The position numbers and the translations under genes are program-made. Below the pieces are notes generated by a model. It saw nothing but the letters and a program-made list of their open reading frames with translations. It searched no databases and was not told the origin of the DNA. Positions 1 to 8,061 of a DNA stretch of 40,173 bases are shown here, piece by piece. Numbering within the stretch: position 1 is the stretch's first letter; each line of letters opens with the position of its first letter. Origin of the DNA: an uncultured Spirochaetales bacterium (GTDB lineage: Bacteria > Spirochaetota > Spirochaetia > Sphaerochaetales > Sphaerochaetaceae); the NCBI GenBank assembly GCA_949295505.1, contig CASFLH010000049.1:1-40173 (forward strand). The letters are read 5' to 3'.

Positions 1-2
1 AG

Positions 3-2450
3 AAAAGGGCGGAGGATCCTACCAGGATTATCACCGATGAGGATCTTGTTCATGAGATCATCCACGAAAACGGATGGGAGGCAAGAGTCTCCAGACTCGC
101 CGGTGAGCGTGATGATTTCGATCTCTTCCGTCCTGATTTCGCCGCGAATCTGCCTGCAAAGACATATGAGACGCTTTCTGTCTATCCAGGTACCCTTGAT
201 ATGCATGGCATGATGCTTAAGGGTCTATGGCCAGCGACAGTCTATCCATTCCTGCGTTTCGGGGATATGTATTTCTCCTTTGTTTCCCAGCATATCCAGA
301 CATATACGCTGAGGATACTGCAGGAGACAGCGGATCTTCCACTTCAGTACACAGAGGCGACGCTTGCCGCGCTCAAGCTCCTTTTCAGGGAAGGGGATGA
401 AGGGGATGTGTACATATTCGATGGCAATAAGGTTGATGTTTCCATCATGTCATCTCTTATTGAGGTGAATGCCTTCACATCTCCAGAGCTTTTCCAGTCC
501 CGTATGGTCAGGCGCAATGAGGAGTGCCATAAGAAACCGAGTGTCGGGCATAAGGCCCTGATTGTCGAGCCTGATGATTTCGAAGAGCTCAGAAGCGTAG
601 CTCCTGATGTTTTCGCGTCCTCAGCATATTATCTCATAAAGTCTGCGGATAAGAGCGAGGCCAGAAAAAGCATCTATCGGACGATATTCGGGCAGCTGGA
701 GATGCCAGAACCTACTGAGTACGATGCGATCATCGATCCTGATGAGATTGAGCATGATGAGGTGATTGATGAGGATGTTCTTTCCGATGATGTCACTGAT
801 GAGTATGAGTATGACAGTGAGGATGATGACGATAAGGAACGCCGCATAGAGGAGAAGGAGAAGCTCCTTGAGGAGGCTATCCCAGAAGATAACCTTGATT
901 ATGAGCGCAGCGCAGAGATTGCCAAGCTTGCTGACAAGTATGCGCTTACAAGCGATATCATCAAGCGCGATGAAGAGATGGAAGCCGAAGCCGATGAGTA
1001 CGAGAAGGAGCTTGATGACGACGATTTCATCTATGATGACGAGAGCGATGCGGATGATATTTCGGATGATGATATCGATCCTGAGGCCGAGAAGATCTAC
1101 GATGAGGCAGAGAAGGTCGATGAATATGCCGATGACAGCGTTCCCGATCCGGATCAGCTGACATTCCTTGATGAGCTTTTCAGCGATGATGACCTCAGGG
1201 AAGCCGACAGGATGGAAGAGGAAGAGCTTGCCGAGGAGGAAAAAGAGGATTATGCCAGATCTGAGGAAGAGGCTGAGGCATTTTCCGTTTCTGACAGTGA
1301 GAACCTGAATCCTGCTTCTATGACTGAGGCCAGTGAGGCAGCTGAGGCGGATGAATCATCTTCCTCCGATATCCAGATGGAAGAATTCCCATGTTTCGGT
1401 GATGGCAGCGGATCTCCGGTCTGCGGTTCTCAGGATGAGACGGAAGCGGAAGAGGACCTTTTCCAGGAATCTCCTGACGTGCCTGTTATGGCGGAAACGC
1501 TTGAGGAAACAGGAGCGGAGGCTGCAGAGGATGATGATCATGATGAGAGCATCCTTGAAAATGTGATGCCACCGGAATCTGCCAATTCGGAAGAGAATGA
1601 AAGCACTGAAGCGCTTTCATCTTCAGAAGAAACTGATGAAAATAAGTGTGAAGAGACTGCCATAGATAACACCGAGGAAGAAGAATGCTGTTCCGCTGCA
1701 AGCTCTGAAAGCCTGTTCGTTCAAGAGAAAGAGGAGACAGCATCCCCATCGAAGGAAAGTGAGGCTCTCTTCCAGGAAGAAGAATCCGGGCTTCATGCTG
1801 AAGGGGAGAGCATAGCCGATTCAATGGGGTCCTCCTCAGAACCAGAGACTGTGTCAGGAGAGGTTCCTCCAGAGGAGACCGAGACCACTGAATCGCTTAT
1901 AGACAAAGGTCTTGTGAAGCCTGTGGAGCTTGCTGGTGGAGGCAGGGTCTTCGTAATGACAGAGAATGCTGTTTCTCTGGAAGCGGAGGATGAAGAGGAG
2001 CAGGAGCAGCCAGAGAGAGTGATGGAACTGAGCGGCATTCTGCGTGAGATAGCGGCAAAGCTTGATAGAAAAGGACCTTTCCTCAGTTTCCTTTCTTCTG
2101 CAGATGATGATATGAAGGATTATCTCGGGAAGGTCATAAGGTCCAGCTGGGAGCGTCAGCGGACGGATGGCAAGGACAAGATGTTCTCAATCTTCGATTA
2201 TTCCATCTCTGTCATACTTTCTGCAGGCAGGATAAATGATTCACTGCGTCGGGAAGCGCTTCTCAACAATGCTGGCGCTGTAATGTATTCCAGGCACAAG
2301 GATGAATGGAATGCGCTGATCCTTTCCATCGATGATGATTTCGAACTCGTTGATGCCTATGAGAAAAACGTCACCCCGGAAAGCTTCTCTTCCTCTAACT
2401 GGAAAATCTGCCGCGTCATCGGCGAGCAGCTCATAGCAAGGAGCAGGTAA
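3..2450 (+). CDS. Very acidic protein of unknown function, 5' end missing
   Basis: The frame is open from the first bases of the window, so the gene starts upstream and 815 residues are visible. I do not recognise the family. The first ~240 visible residues look globular. From about visible residue 240 to 680 the protein is a low-complexity stretch dominated by Asp, Glu and Ser with almost no hydrophobic core. A compact C-terminal part of about 130 residues follows, looking helical with mixed charge. No signal peptide or membrane segment is visible in this part. The stop codon overlaps the next start by one base, so it is probably translated in an operon with the phosphatase behind it. Function is open. 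Confidence 0.85.
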   Translation, partial: KRAEDPTRIITDEDLVHEIIHENGWEARVSRLAGERDDFDLFRPDFAANLPAKTYETLSVYPGTLDMHGMMLKGLWPATVYPFLRFGDMYFSFVSQHIQTYTLRILQETADLPLQYTEATLAALKLLFREGDEGDVYIFDGNKVDVSIMSSLIEVNAFTSPELFQSRMVRRNEECHKKPSVGHKALIVEPDDFEELRSVAPDVFASSAYYLIKSADKSEARKSIYRTIFGQLEMPEPTEYDAIIDPDEIEHDEVIDEDVLSDDVTDEYEYDSEDDDDKERRIEEKEKLLEEAIPEDNLDYERSAEIAKLADKYALTSDIIKRDEEMEAEADEYEKELDDDDFIYDDESDADDISDDDIDPEAEKIYDEAEKVDEYADDSVPDPDQLTFLDELFSDDDLREADRMEEEELAEEEKEDYARSEEEAEAFSVSDSENLNPASMTEASEAAEADESSSSDIQMEEFPCFGDGSGSPVCGSQDETEAEEDLFQESPDVPVMAETLEETGAEAAEDDDHDESILENVMPPESANSEENESTEALSSSEETDENKCEETAIDNTEEEECCSAASSESLFVQEKEETASPSKESEALFQEEESGLHAEGESIADSMGSSSEPETVSGEVPPEETETTESLIDKGLVKPVELAGGGRVFVMTENAVSLEAEDEEEQEQPERVMELSGILREIAAKLDRKGPFLSFLSSADDDMKDYLGKVIRSSWERQRTDGKDKMFSIFDYSISVILSAGRINDSLRREALLNNAGAVMYSRHKDEWNALILSIDDDFELVDAYEKNVTPESFSSSNWKICRVIGEQLIARSR

Positions 2451-3226
2451 TGGATGATGTTTTGCTTAAGAGAAGATTCGAAGCTGCCGGTCTGATTGCC
2501 GAGAAAGCTGCTTCCTATCTGCTTTCGCATGAGAATCTCCGTACTGAGATCACATCGAAGGCGGAGAATGATTATGTGACATCCGCCGATAAGGAATGCG
2601 AGCGCCTGATCATTTCCAGCATACTGGAAGCGTTCCCGTCAGATGATGTGCTGGGAGAGGAATCCGGTGACCGAGATGACAAGGCAAAGGCAAGGTGGAT
2701 CATCGATCCGATTGACGGCACTGTGGATTTCATGGCCTCCTTCCCGGATTATACGATCTCTATTGCTTTCCAGGATGAGGAAGGAATAGCCTTTGGCATT
2801 GTAACAGTTCCGCGCCAGAAAGAGACATTCTCTGCATTCAGAGGGGAAGGCGCGTTCCTCAATGGGAAGAGAATCCATACGGATGAGACAATGCCGCTGG
2901 GAAAATCCCTTGCCATTCTTGTACCGCCGCACAGGCATCATGAACTTCTTCATCACTACATTGAGAAGATGGAGAAATTCTATTATGTCATTTCGGATAT
3001 GCGTTCGCTTGGTTCTGCTGCCATCTCGCTGTGCTATGTGGCATCAGGGCGCTGCTCCATGTATTATGAGATAGGCCTGCACATCTATGATATCGCGGCG
3101 GGGCTCATCATACTCAGGGAAGCCGGTGGCAAGGTTGCGATGGTGGAGAAGGATGATGGCTGGATAGAGATTGCGGCTTCATCAGCTGCTGCGCACCGCG
3201 CGATGCTGGAGATTCTGGATGACTGA
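2450..3226 (+). CDS. Inositol monophosphatase family phosphatase
   Basis: A 258-residue protein of usual length for the Mg-dependent inositol monophosphatase/SuhB/CysQ superfamily, which removes phosphate from small phosphorylated sugars, inositol phosphates or PAP. The metal-binding signatures are visible: GEESGD near residue 65, IDPIDGTVDF near residue 85 and the C-terminal DIAAGLIILREAGG near residue 215. The start codon overlaps the stop of the acidic gene (TAATG) and its own end overlaps the following HAD gene by 8 bases, so the three are translationally coupled. Family is certain; whether the substrate is inositol phosphate, PAP or a sugar bisphosphate cannot be told from the sequence. 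Confidence 0.88.
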   Translation: MDDVLLKRRFEAAGLIAEKAASYLLSHENLRTEITSKAENDYVTSADKECERLIISSILEAFPSDDVLGEESGDRDDKAKARWIIDPIDGTVDFMASFPDYTISIAFQDEEGIAFGIVTVPRQKETFSAFRGEGAFLNGKRIHTDETMPLGKSLAILVPPHRHHELLHHYIEKMEKFYYVISDMRSLGSAAISLCYVASGRCSMYYEIGLHIYDIAAGLIILREAGGKVAMVEKDDGWIEIAASSAAAHRAMLEILDD

Positions 3227-4256
3227 GGCCGTACTCTTTGATTTCGATGGTACACTTGCTGATTCCTCTGCAGGTATTTTCCATTCCGCTCTCTATACGG
3301 TGCGTCAGCTGGGGGTCTCAAGGGAATACAGCAACGAAGAACTCTGCCGTTTTGTAGGACCGCCTCTCAGGCAGTGTTTCGTTGTTGCTTTTGGCCTTGA
3401 TGAGGCTCTTCTTGATGATGCTGTTGAGATTTACCGCAGGGAATATGATGAGAGAGGCCGCTTCATGATGGAGCTTTATCTCGGGATGCGCGACACGCTT
3501 GTAATGATGAAGAAAAGAGGCCTTAAACTTGCGGTCGCGTCCTTCAAGTATGAAGGTCTGGTGAGGAGCTGTCTTGAGTACCTTGGTATCCTTGACCTGT
3601 TTGACAGCGTTCATGGCTCCTCCCTTACAGAGGAGATGACAAAGGGTGATATAATCAAACTGGCGCTGGCAGATCTTAACATCAGTCCTGAGAACGCTGT
3701 GATGGTAGGGGATACTCTCTCTGATCTTGCCGGGGCGGAAGGAGCTGGTACTGGATTTATCGGGGTCTCATATGGCTTCGGGTTCCATCCCGGTGAAGTG
3801 ATTGATGATTATTATATGGCATCCTCTCCGGAAGGACTTCTGAGAGCTCTGGATAGGATCAACGGAGGAAATATGATCGAGAAAGTTGAGACAAAGGCGG
3901 CACCTGCTGCCATCGGGCCATACAGCCAGGCTGTAAAGGCAAATGGAATGGTTTTCGCTTCTGGGCAGATCCCAATCAATCCTGCCACTGGTGCTATTGT
4001 GGATGGAAGCGCTGCGGATCAGGCTAAGCAGGTATTCTGCAATATCAAGGCAGTTCTGGCTGCAGCTGGTACTGACATCACGAAAGTCGTCAAAGCTACT
4101 GTTTTCCTGAAGGATATGGCTGATTTCGCTTCCGTGAATGAAGTTTACAGCGAGGCTTTCAAGGAAGCTCCTGTACTTCCTGCACGTTCAGCTGTCGCTG
4201 TTAAGACACTCCCGAAGGATGTCCAGGTAGAGATTGAGGTCATTGCGCTTGCATGA
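3219..4256 (+). CDS. HAD phosphatase (Gph-like) fused to RidA
   Basis: One continuous 345-codon frame carries two complete domains. Residues 1 to about 212 are a HAD hydrolase of the phosphoglycolate phosphatase type: FDFDGTLADS at the start (catalytic Asp pair), the conserved Lys region TKGDIIKLAL, and VMVGDTLSDLAGA as acidic motif IV. Residues 219-345 are a full RidA/YjgF protein, with GPYSQAV, GQIPINPATG and the C-terminal PARSAV motif with the active-site Arg. There is no stop codon between them. The chosen start ATG overlaps the upstream stop by 8 bases; the longer upstream start at 3171 lies inside the phosphatase gene and lacks homology. Either a true bifunctional protein or two products from one frame (see the internal RidA entry). 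Confidence 0.85.
   Translation: MTEAVLFDFDGTLADSSAGIFHSALYTVRQLGVSREYSNEELCRFVGPPLRQCFVVAFGLDEALLDDAVEIYRREYDERGRFMMELYLGMRDTLVMMKKRGLKLAVASFKYEGLVRSCLEYLGILDLFDSVHGSSLTEEMTKGDIIKLALADLNISPENAVMVGDTLSDLAGAEGAGTGFIGVSYGFGFHPGEVIDDYYMASSPEGLLRALDRINGGNMIEKVETKAAPAAIGPYSQAVKANGMVFASGQIPINPATGAIVDGSAADQAKQVFCNIKAVLAAAGTDITKVVKATVFLKDMADFASVNEVYSEAFKEAPVLPARSAVAVKTLPKDVQVEIEVIALA
3873..4256 (+). CDS. ridA: RidA, possible separate product from an internal start
   Basis: Inside the HAD-RidA frame, an ATG at 3873 is preceded by the Shine-Dalgarno-like AACGGAGGAA and begins exactly where free-standing RidA proteins begin. Translation from it gives 127 residues, the normal family length. RidA deaminates reactive 2-aminoacrylate and related enamines produced by PLP enzymes, working as a cytosolic trimer. 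The intact ribosome-binding site suggests that free RidA is made as well as, or instead of, the fusion. It is the last gene before a strong terminator. The domain assignment is firm; independent translation is inference. Confidence 0.7.
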   Translation: MIEKVETKAAPAAIGPYSQAVKANGMVFASGQIPINPATGAIVDGSAADQAKQVFCNIKAVLAAAGTDITKVVKATVFLKDMADFASVNEVYSEAFKEAPVLPARSAVAVKTLPKDVQVEIEVIALA

Positions 4257-4299
4257 AAAATCTGCCTCATCGCGCGATGGGCAGAATCTTCTGATAATA

Positions 4300-4330
4300 G
4301 CGGGAAGAGAGTGAATCTTCCCGTTTTTTT
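4300..4330 (+). terminator. Rho-independent terminator after HAD-RidA
   Basis: An 8-bp perfect stem CGGGAAGA / TCTTCCCG with a 7-base loop is followed by seven T residues. A second, weaker hairpin (TCTGCC...GGCAGA, 4261-4285) lies between it and the stop codon. Together they end the acidic protein/phosphatase/HAD-RidA unit. Confidence 0.82.
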
Positions 4331-4379
4331 CCTGCTTCATGATGGGGAAAACCCAGCGCTGCCGGGATTCCCATCACGT

Positions 4380-5528
4380 TTATTTCATAATCTTTCTGAA
4401 AAGTGCCTTGAAGTCCTCGATTGAGGCATCTTTCGGATTTCCAGGAGCGCAGGCATCCGCTGCGGCACTCTTCGCGAGGAAATCGAGATCCTCTTCCTTG
4501 ATGGCATCAAGTTTCTCCGGGATTCCAACATCCTTTGAAAGCTGCCTTACAGCATCGATTGCAGCCTTGCGATATTCGTCCTGGGACATGGAGTCGGTGT
4601 TCTTCACACCCATTGCCCTTGCAATCTCCCTGTACTTCTCTCCAGTAGCTTCAGCGTTGAATTCCATGACAATCGGCAGCATCATGGCACAGGCGACGCC
4701 ATGCGGTGTGTCGTATACGGCACCAAGGGTGTGAGCCATGGAGTGTGCGATGCCAAGACCTACGTTCGAGAATCCCATGCCTGCGATATACTGTCCGAGT
4801 GCCATGTCCTTCTTGCCTTCTGCCTCGCCATTGACTGAGGCGCGGAGAGAGCGTGCGATGATCTCAATTGCCTTGAGATGGAACATGTCAGTCATCTCCC
4901 ATGCAGCCTTTGTCGTATATCCTTCTATCGCGTGAGTGAGGGCATCCATTCCTGTCGCGGCTGTGAGGCTCTTTGGCATCGTTGCCATCATGTCTGGATC
5001 CACGACGGCTACAACCGGCATGTCATGCGGATCGACACAGACGAATTTCCTCTTTCTCTGCACATCCGTGATGACGTAGTTGATCGTGACTTCCGCAGCT
5101 GTTCCTGCCGTTGTTGGCACTGCGATGATAGGTGTGCATGGCTTTTTTGTAGGTGCGGTTCCCTCGAGGCTTCTTACATCCTCGAACTCAGGGTTCGCGA
5201 TGATGATTCCGATTGCCTTCGCCGTATCCATGGAACTGCCTCCGCCGATAGCGACAATGCAGTCCGTCCCGGCTTCCCTGAATGCCTTCACTCCATTCTG
5301 TACATTCTCGATGGTCGGGTTTGCCTTGATGTCCGTATACAGTGAGTAGGGTATATCCGCCTCATCAAGCACATCTGTTACTTTCTTCGTCACGCCGAAC
5401 TTCACAAGATCCGGGTCAGAGCATACAAAGGCCTTCCTGAAGCCTCTTGCCTTGATTTCATTCGCTATTTCCCTGATAGCTCCGCTTCCATGATAGGATG
5501 TCTCATTGAGCATTATTCTGTTAGACAT
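4380..5528 (-). CDS. fucO: Lactaldehyde reductase / iron-dependent alcohol dehydrogenase FucO
   Basis: A 382-residue group III (iron-containing) alcohol dehydrogenase, the same length as E. coli FucO and resembling it along its whole length (for example the segments NPEFEDVRSLEG, VPTTAGTAAEVTINYVITD and RKFVCVDPHD). The NAD-binding GGGSS motif is at residues 95-99. Metal ligands Asp195, His199, His262 and His276 are all present. It would reduce L-lactaldehyde (from fucose or rhamnose breakdown) to 1,2-propanediol with NADH, or act on similar aldehydes and diols. It stands alone and divergent from the pyr operon, without other fucose genes here. Start ATG has a good GGAGG site. Family certain; exact substrate is inferred from similarity. 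Confidence 0.88.
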   Translation of the reverse strand: MSNRIMLNETSYHGSGAIREIANEIKARGFRKAFVCSDPDLVKFGVTKKVTDVLDEADIPYSLYTDIKANPTIENVQNGVKAFREAGTDCIVAIGGGSSMDTAKAIGIIIANPEFEDVRSLEGTAPTKKPCTPIIAVPTTAGTAAEVTINYVITDVQRKRKFVCVDPHDMPVVAVVDPDMMATMPKSLTAATGMDALTHAIEGYTTKAAWEMTDMFHLKAIEIIARSLRASVNGEAEGKKDMALGQYIAGMGFSNVGLGIAHSMAHTLGAVYDTPHGVACAMMLPIVMEFNAEATGEKYREIARAMGVKNTDSMSQDEYRKAAIDAVRQLSKDVGIPEKLDAIKEEDLDFLAKSAAADACAPGNPKDASIEDFKALFRKIMK

Positions 5529-5548
5529 AAAATTGCCTCCATGGAGTA

Positions 5549-5577
5549 AAAATAGCCAGGAAAACGAAGAAGGGCAA
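5549..5577 (-). promoter_or_regulatory. Candidate promoter of fucO
   Basis: On the minus strand TTGCCC, 17 bases, then TATTTT, placing the transcript start about 14 bases before the fucO ATG with the GGAGG Shine-Dalgarno inside that short leader. The match is moderate and untested. Confidence 0.4.
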
Positions 5578-5599
5578 TCTCAGGGTGGCTCCGGAGTTA

Positions 5600-5628
5600 T
5601 AGACACCATCCCTTCCTTCTGATATTCT
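5600..5628 (+). promoter_or_regulatory. Candidate promoter of the pyr operon
   Basis: TAGACA, 17 bases, then TATTCT. A start about 7 bases downstream (near 5635) would give a transcript that opens directly with the Shine-Dalgarno of the leader peptide. This neat fit raises confidence above what the hexamers alone would give. Confidence 0.5.
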
Positions 5629-5647
5629 ACGGCAACGGAGGCAAGGG

Positions 5648-5710
5648 ATGATGCAGAGTGAGAAATGCTTTTCTATGAGTGGAGACCCTTACCTTATTGT
5701 TTCTGAATGA
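5648..5710 (+). CDS. Candidate pyr leader peptide (20 codons)
   Basis: A 20-codon frame starting with two ATG codons (5648 and 5651) sits 6-9 bases after a strong ACGGAGG site and ends with TGA at 5708-5710. That is only three bases before the terminator-like hairpin preceding pyrBI. Its last third is U-rich (TTATTGTTTCT). The arrangement resembles the E. coli pyrBI attenuator, where a ribosome closely following the polymerase prevents the terminator from forming when UTP is low and the polymerase pauses. No homology to a known leader peptide is claimed; the evidence is position, Shine-Dalgarno and spacing. Confidence 0.55.
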   Translation: MMQSEKCFSMSGDPYLIVSE

Positions 5711-5713
5711 TTT

Positions 5714-5735
5714 GCCGGCATTGTCCGGCTTTTTT
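5714..5735 (+). terminator. Attenuator-type terminator before pyrBI
   Basis: Hairpin GCCGG-CATTGT-CCGGC followed by six T residues, 14 bases before the pyrBI ATG and downstream of the putative pyr promoter. It would stop transcription before the operon unless stem formation is blocked. A ribosome on the leader stop codon at 5708 would cover the 5' arm. Confidence 0.65.
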
Positions 5736-5749
5736 ATTAAGGAGAGACC

Positions 5750-7342
5750 ATGTCTAATGTTTTTGCATCCCGGTCACTGAATGTCATCGATGATTTCTCA
5801 ATCAGTGAGCGCAGGTATTTCTTCAGGAAAGTCAAGGAACTCAAGGACGCAATCATTTCCGGCAATGAGAGCGTGATGGACAGCTTCCGCATCAATAATC
5901 CGGATTTCGGTATCTATGAAGTCTTCCTTGAGGACAGTACGAGAACGAAGGAATCGTTCAGGAATGCTGCCAACTTCCATCATGCCAAGGTGTCTGAGCT
6001 CATTTCCTCTTCATCGTCTATCAACAAAGGCGAGAGCTATGCCGATACATTCAACATGCTTTCCGGTTACCATAATTCCATCTTCATTGTCAGAAGCAAG
6101 GTTGAGGGACTGACAAAGTGGCTCTCCGAGGAATGCACGGAGTATGCCGAGCGCAATAATCTCCCATACAGACCTGCTTTCATAAACGCAGGTGATGGCA
6201 AACATGAACATCCCACCCAGGAGCTTCTGGATGAGTTCACATTCCTTGAGGATATCGGGATGAGCTTTGATTCGATACATGTCGCGCTTGTGGGTGATCT
6301 CTATCATGGCCGCACGGTCCATTCGAAAGCTGATGGACTGAGGATCTTCGATCGCGTCAAGGTCGATCTCATTGCTCCTGAAGAGCTGATGATGCCTGAG
6401 TCATATATCGAGAAGATGAAGGAGAACGGCTTCGAGGTCTCTGTTTACTCTTCGATTGAGGAGTACCTCAAGGCAGGGGAACCTGCGAAGCTCTGGTACT
6501 TCACCAGACCTCAGCTTGAGAGAATGGGTGAGAGAATCCTTCAGAAACAGGATATTCTCCGTGAGGCTATCACATTCCGCCGTGATTTCCTGCCGTATCT
6601 CAAAGAGGGCACGAAGTTCTATCATCCTCTCCCGCGCCATAAAGAGCACCCGACAATTCCGACATGGCTTGATAAGACGCCTCTCAATGCATGGGAGAGA
6701 CAGGCTATCAACGGCATGTACTGCCGTATTGTGCTTCTCTCGCTGATCGGTGGCAGGATCGGTGATGATTATGTTCCTGTTCCTGGGGATCATGTGACAG
6801 ACAGGCGTACCGAGGAATATATCATCCAGGTGCAGCCATCCGGGGACAAGAAGAACAAGAATTACTCGGAAGGAGTGCGCCCGATTACCGACGGCATCGT
6901 CATTGACCATATCTGCAAAGGGGACGATCCCGGCGCGATCCGCTCTCATATGCGCCTGATCTCATCCATCCTCGGGCTGGATGATGGCAAAGGCGGAGAA
7001 TGGGTCTCAAGAGGGGCCGATGGACAGTATAAGGGCATCATATTCCGCCCGGGAGCTAGGCCCCTGGAGAGGAAGGATCTCAAGAGGCTGGCAGCTGTTG
7101 CCCCGCACTGCACGCTGAACATCATCAGGGATGGCAGGGTGGCTGAGAAGTACAGAACGCACATGCCACCGCGGATTTATAATTTCGATGATCTTTGCTG
7201 CCAGAACGAAGCATGCATTTCCAATCCTGTGAACGGGGAAGGAGTGCCGGCCTCATTCTACCGCACGCCTGATGGTCATTTTGCCTGCGCATACTGCGGT
7301 AGATTCCATAGCTTCAAGGAAATATGGAAAAAACGCTCATAA
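5750..7342 (+). CDS. pyrBI: Aspartate carbamoyltransferase, catalytic and regulatory chains fused
   Basis: 530 residues. Residues 1 to about 345 are the catalytic chain, joining carbamoyl phosphate and aspartate to carbamoyl aspartate: the carbamoyl-phosphate loop STRT is at 63-66, HPTQ at 154-157, and HPLPRHKEHP and a C-terminal helix follow. About 350-530 is a PyrI-type regulatory chain with an allosteric nucleotide domain and a zinc site formed by Cys484, Cys489, Cys513 and Cys516 (C-x4-C, then C-x2-C). In E. coli these are separate proteins; a natural fusion is known from Thermotoga. The start has an AAGGAGAG site right after the attenuator. First gene of the UMP operon, overlapping nothing upstream. 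Allosteric control by nucleotides is expected from the intact regulatory part. Confidence 0.93.
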   Translation: MSNVFASRSLNVIDDFSISERRYFFRKVKELKDAIISGNESVMDSFRINNPDFGIYEVFLEDSTRTKESFRNAANFHHAKVSELISSSSSINKGESYADTFNMLSGYHNSIFIVRSKVEGLTKWLSEECTEYAERNNLPYRPAFINAGDGKHEHPTQELLDEFTFLEDIGMSFDSIHVALVGDLYHGRTVHSKADGLRIFDRVKVDLIAPEELMMPESYIEKMKENGFEVSVYSSIEEYLKAGEPAKLWYFTRPQLERMGERILQKQDILREAITFRRDFLPYLKEGTKFYHPLPRHKEHPTIPTWLDKTPLNAWERQAINGMYCRIVLLSLIGGRIGDDYVPVPGDHVTDRRTEEYIIQVQPSGDKKNKNYSEGVRPITDGIVIDHICKGDDPGAIRSHMRLISSILGLDDGKGGEWVSRGADGQYKGIIFRPGARPLERKDLKRLAAVAPHCTLNIIRDGRVAEKYRTHMPPRIYNFDDLCCQNEACISNPVNGEGVPASFYRTPDGHFACAYCGRFHSFKEIWKKRS

Positions 7343-7362
7343 CTGATAGAATGGAGAACAAT

Positions 7363-8061
7363 ATGAAAAGAATCGAAGAAATAACCGAATATTATGGACC
7401 GATACTGGCTAAGGGAGCTTTTGAGCTTGGGGCTATCAAGCTGTCCCCTGCCGCTCCTTTCACATGGGCTTCCGGTTATAGGATGCCTATCTACAATGAC
7501 AACAGAATGTTCCTCTCATCTCCGAAATACAGGGCACTGATCCGAGATGCATTTGCGGATATGCTTGCGGCCACCGGAGAGAAGTGCGATAACATCGCTG
7601 GTACCGCAACAGCGGGAATTCCTCATGCCACAAGTCTTGCGGATATGCTTTACAAGCCGCTTTCATATGTACGTTCATCTTCAAAGGATCATGGTCTTGG
7701 TCATCAGATCGAGGGTATCAGCAAGGACGGATACAGCAAGCAGAAGGTCGTGCTCATCGAGGATCTGATCTCCACAGGTTCTTCTTCGCTCAAGGCTGTG
7801 GAGGCTATCAGGAAGGCGGATGGCGACTGCACGCTTTGCCTTGCTATCTTCACATATGGTCTGCAGGCTGCAGTGGATGCATTCGCGGCGCTTGATCCGG
7901 AATGCGTCTTCCACACCATCTTGTCGTATGACACGATGATCCAGACTGCCTGCGAGACTGGATACATCTCATCCGATGAGGCTGATGTGCTCCACGAATG
8001 GAGAGAGGATCCTTTTGGATGGGGAGAGAAGAGGGGCTGGCCCAGGGAGGTTAAAGCATGA
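7363..8061 (+). CDS. pyrE: Orotate phosphoribosyltransferase
   Basis: 232 residues from the chosen start. It converts orotate and PRPP to OMP. The PRPP-binding signature of type I phosphoribosyltransferases is at residues 129-141 (VVLIEDLISTGSS), and the substrate-binding SGYR is near residue 38. Three in-frame ATGs exist (7324, 7351, 7363). The last has the best-placed Shine-Dalgarno (GGAGA) and gives a normal N-terminus, while 7324 lies inside pyrBI. It ends with a 4-base ATGA overlap with pyrF. Confidence 0.92.
   Translation: MKRIEEITEYYGPILAKGAFELGAIKLSPAAPFTWASGYRMPIYNDNRMFLSSPKYRALIRDAFADMLAATGEKCDNIAGTATAGIPHATSLADMLYKPLSYVRSSSKDHGLGHQIEGISKDGYSKQKVVLIEDLISTGSSSLKAVEAIRKADGDCTLCLAIFTYGLQAAVDAFAALDPECVFHTILSYDTMIQTACETGYISSDEADVLHEWREDPFGWGEKRGWPREVKA

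Noticed and set aside
868..1824. Several frames on both strands inside the acidic gene
   Set aside because: They arise because repeated GAT/GAG codons lack stops in other frames; Met/Arg-rich nonsense, no ribosome sites.
4339..4377. Long imperfect stem (GATGGGGAA...TTCCCATC) after fucO as a terminator
   Set aside because: The pairing is real but no T run follows on the minus strand, so termination there cannot be supported; left as a hairpin of unknown role.
4878..5345. 155-codon plus-strand frame opposite fucO
   Set aside because: Antisense shadow of a certain gene with Cys/His/Arg-rich unnatural composition.
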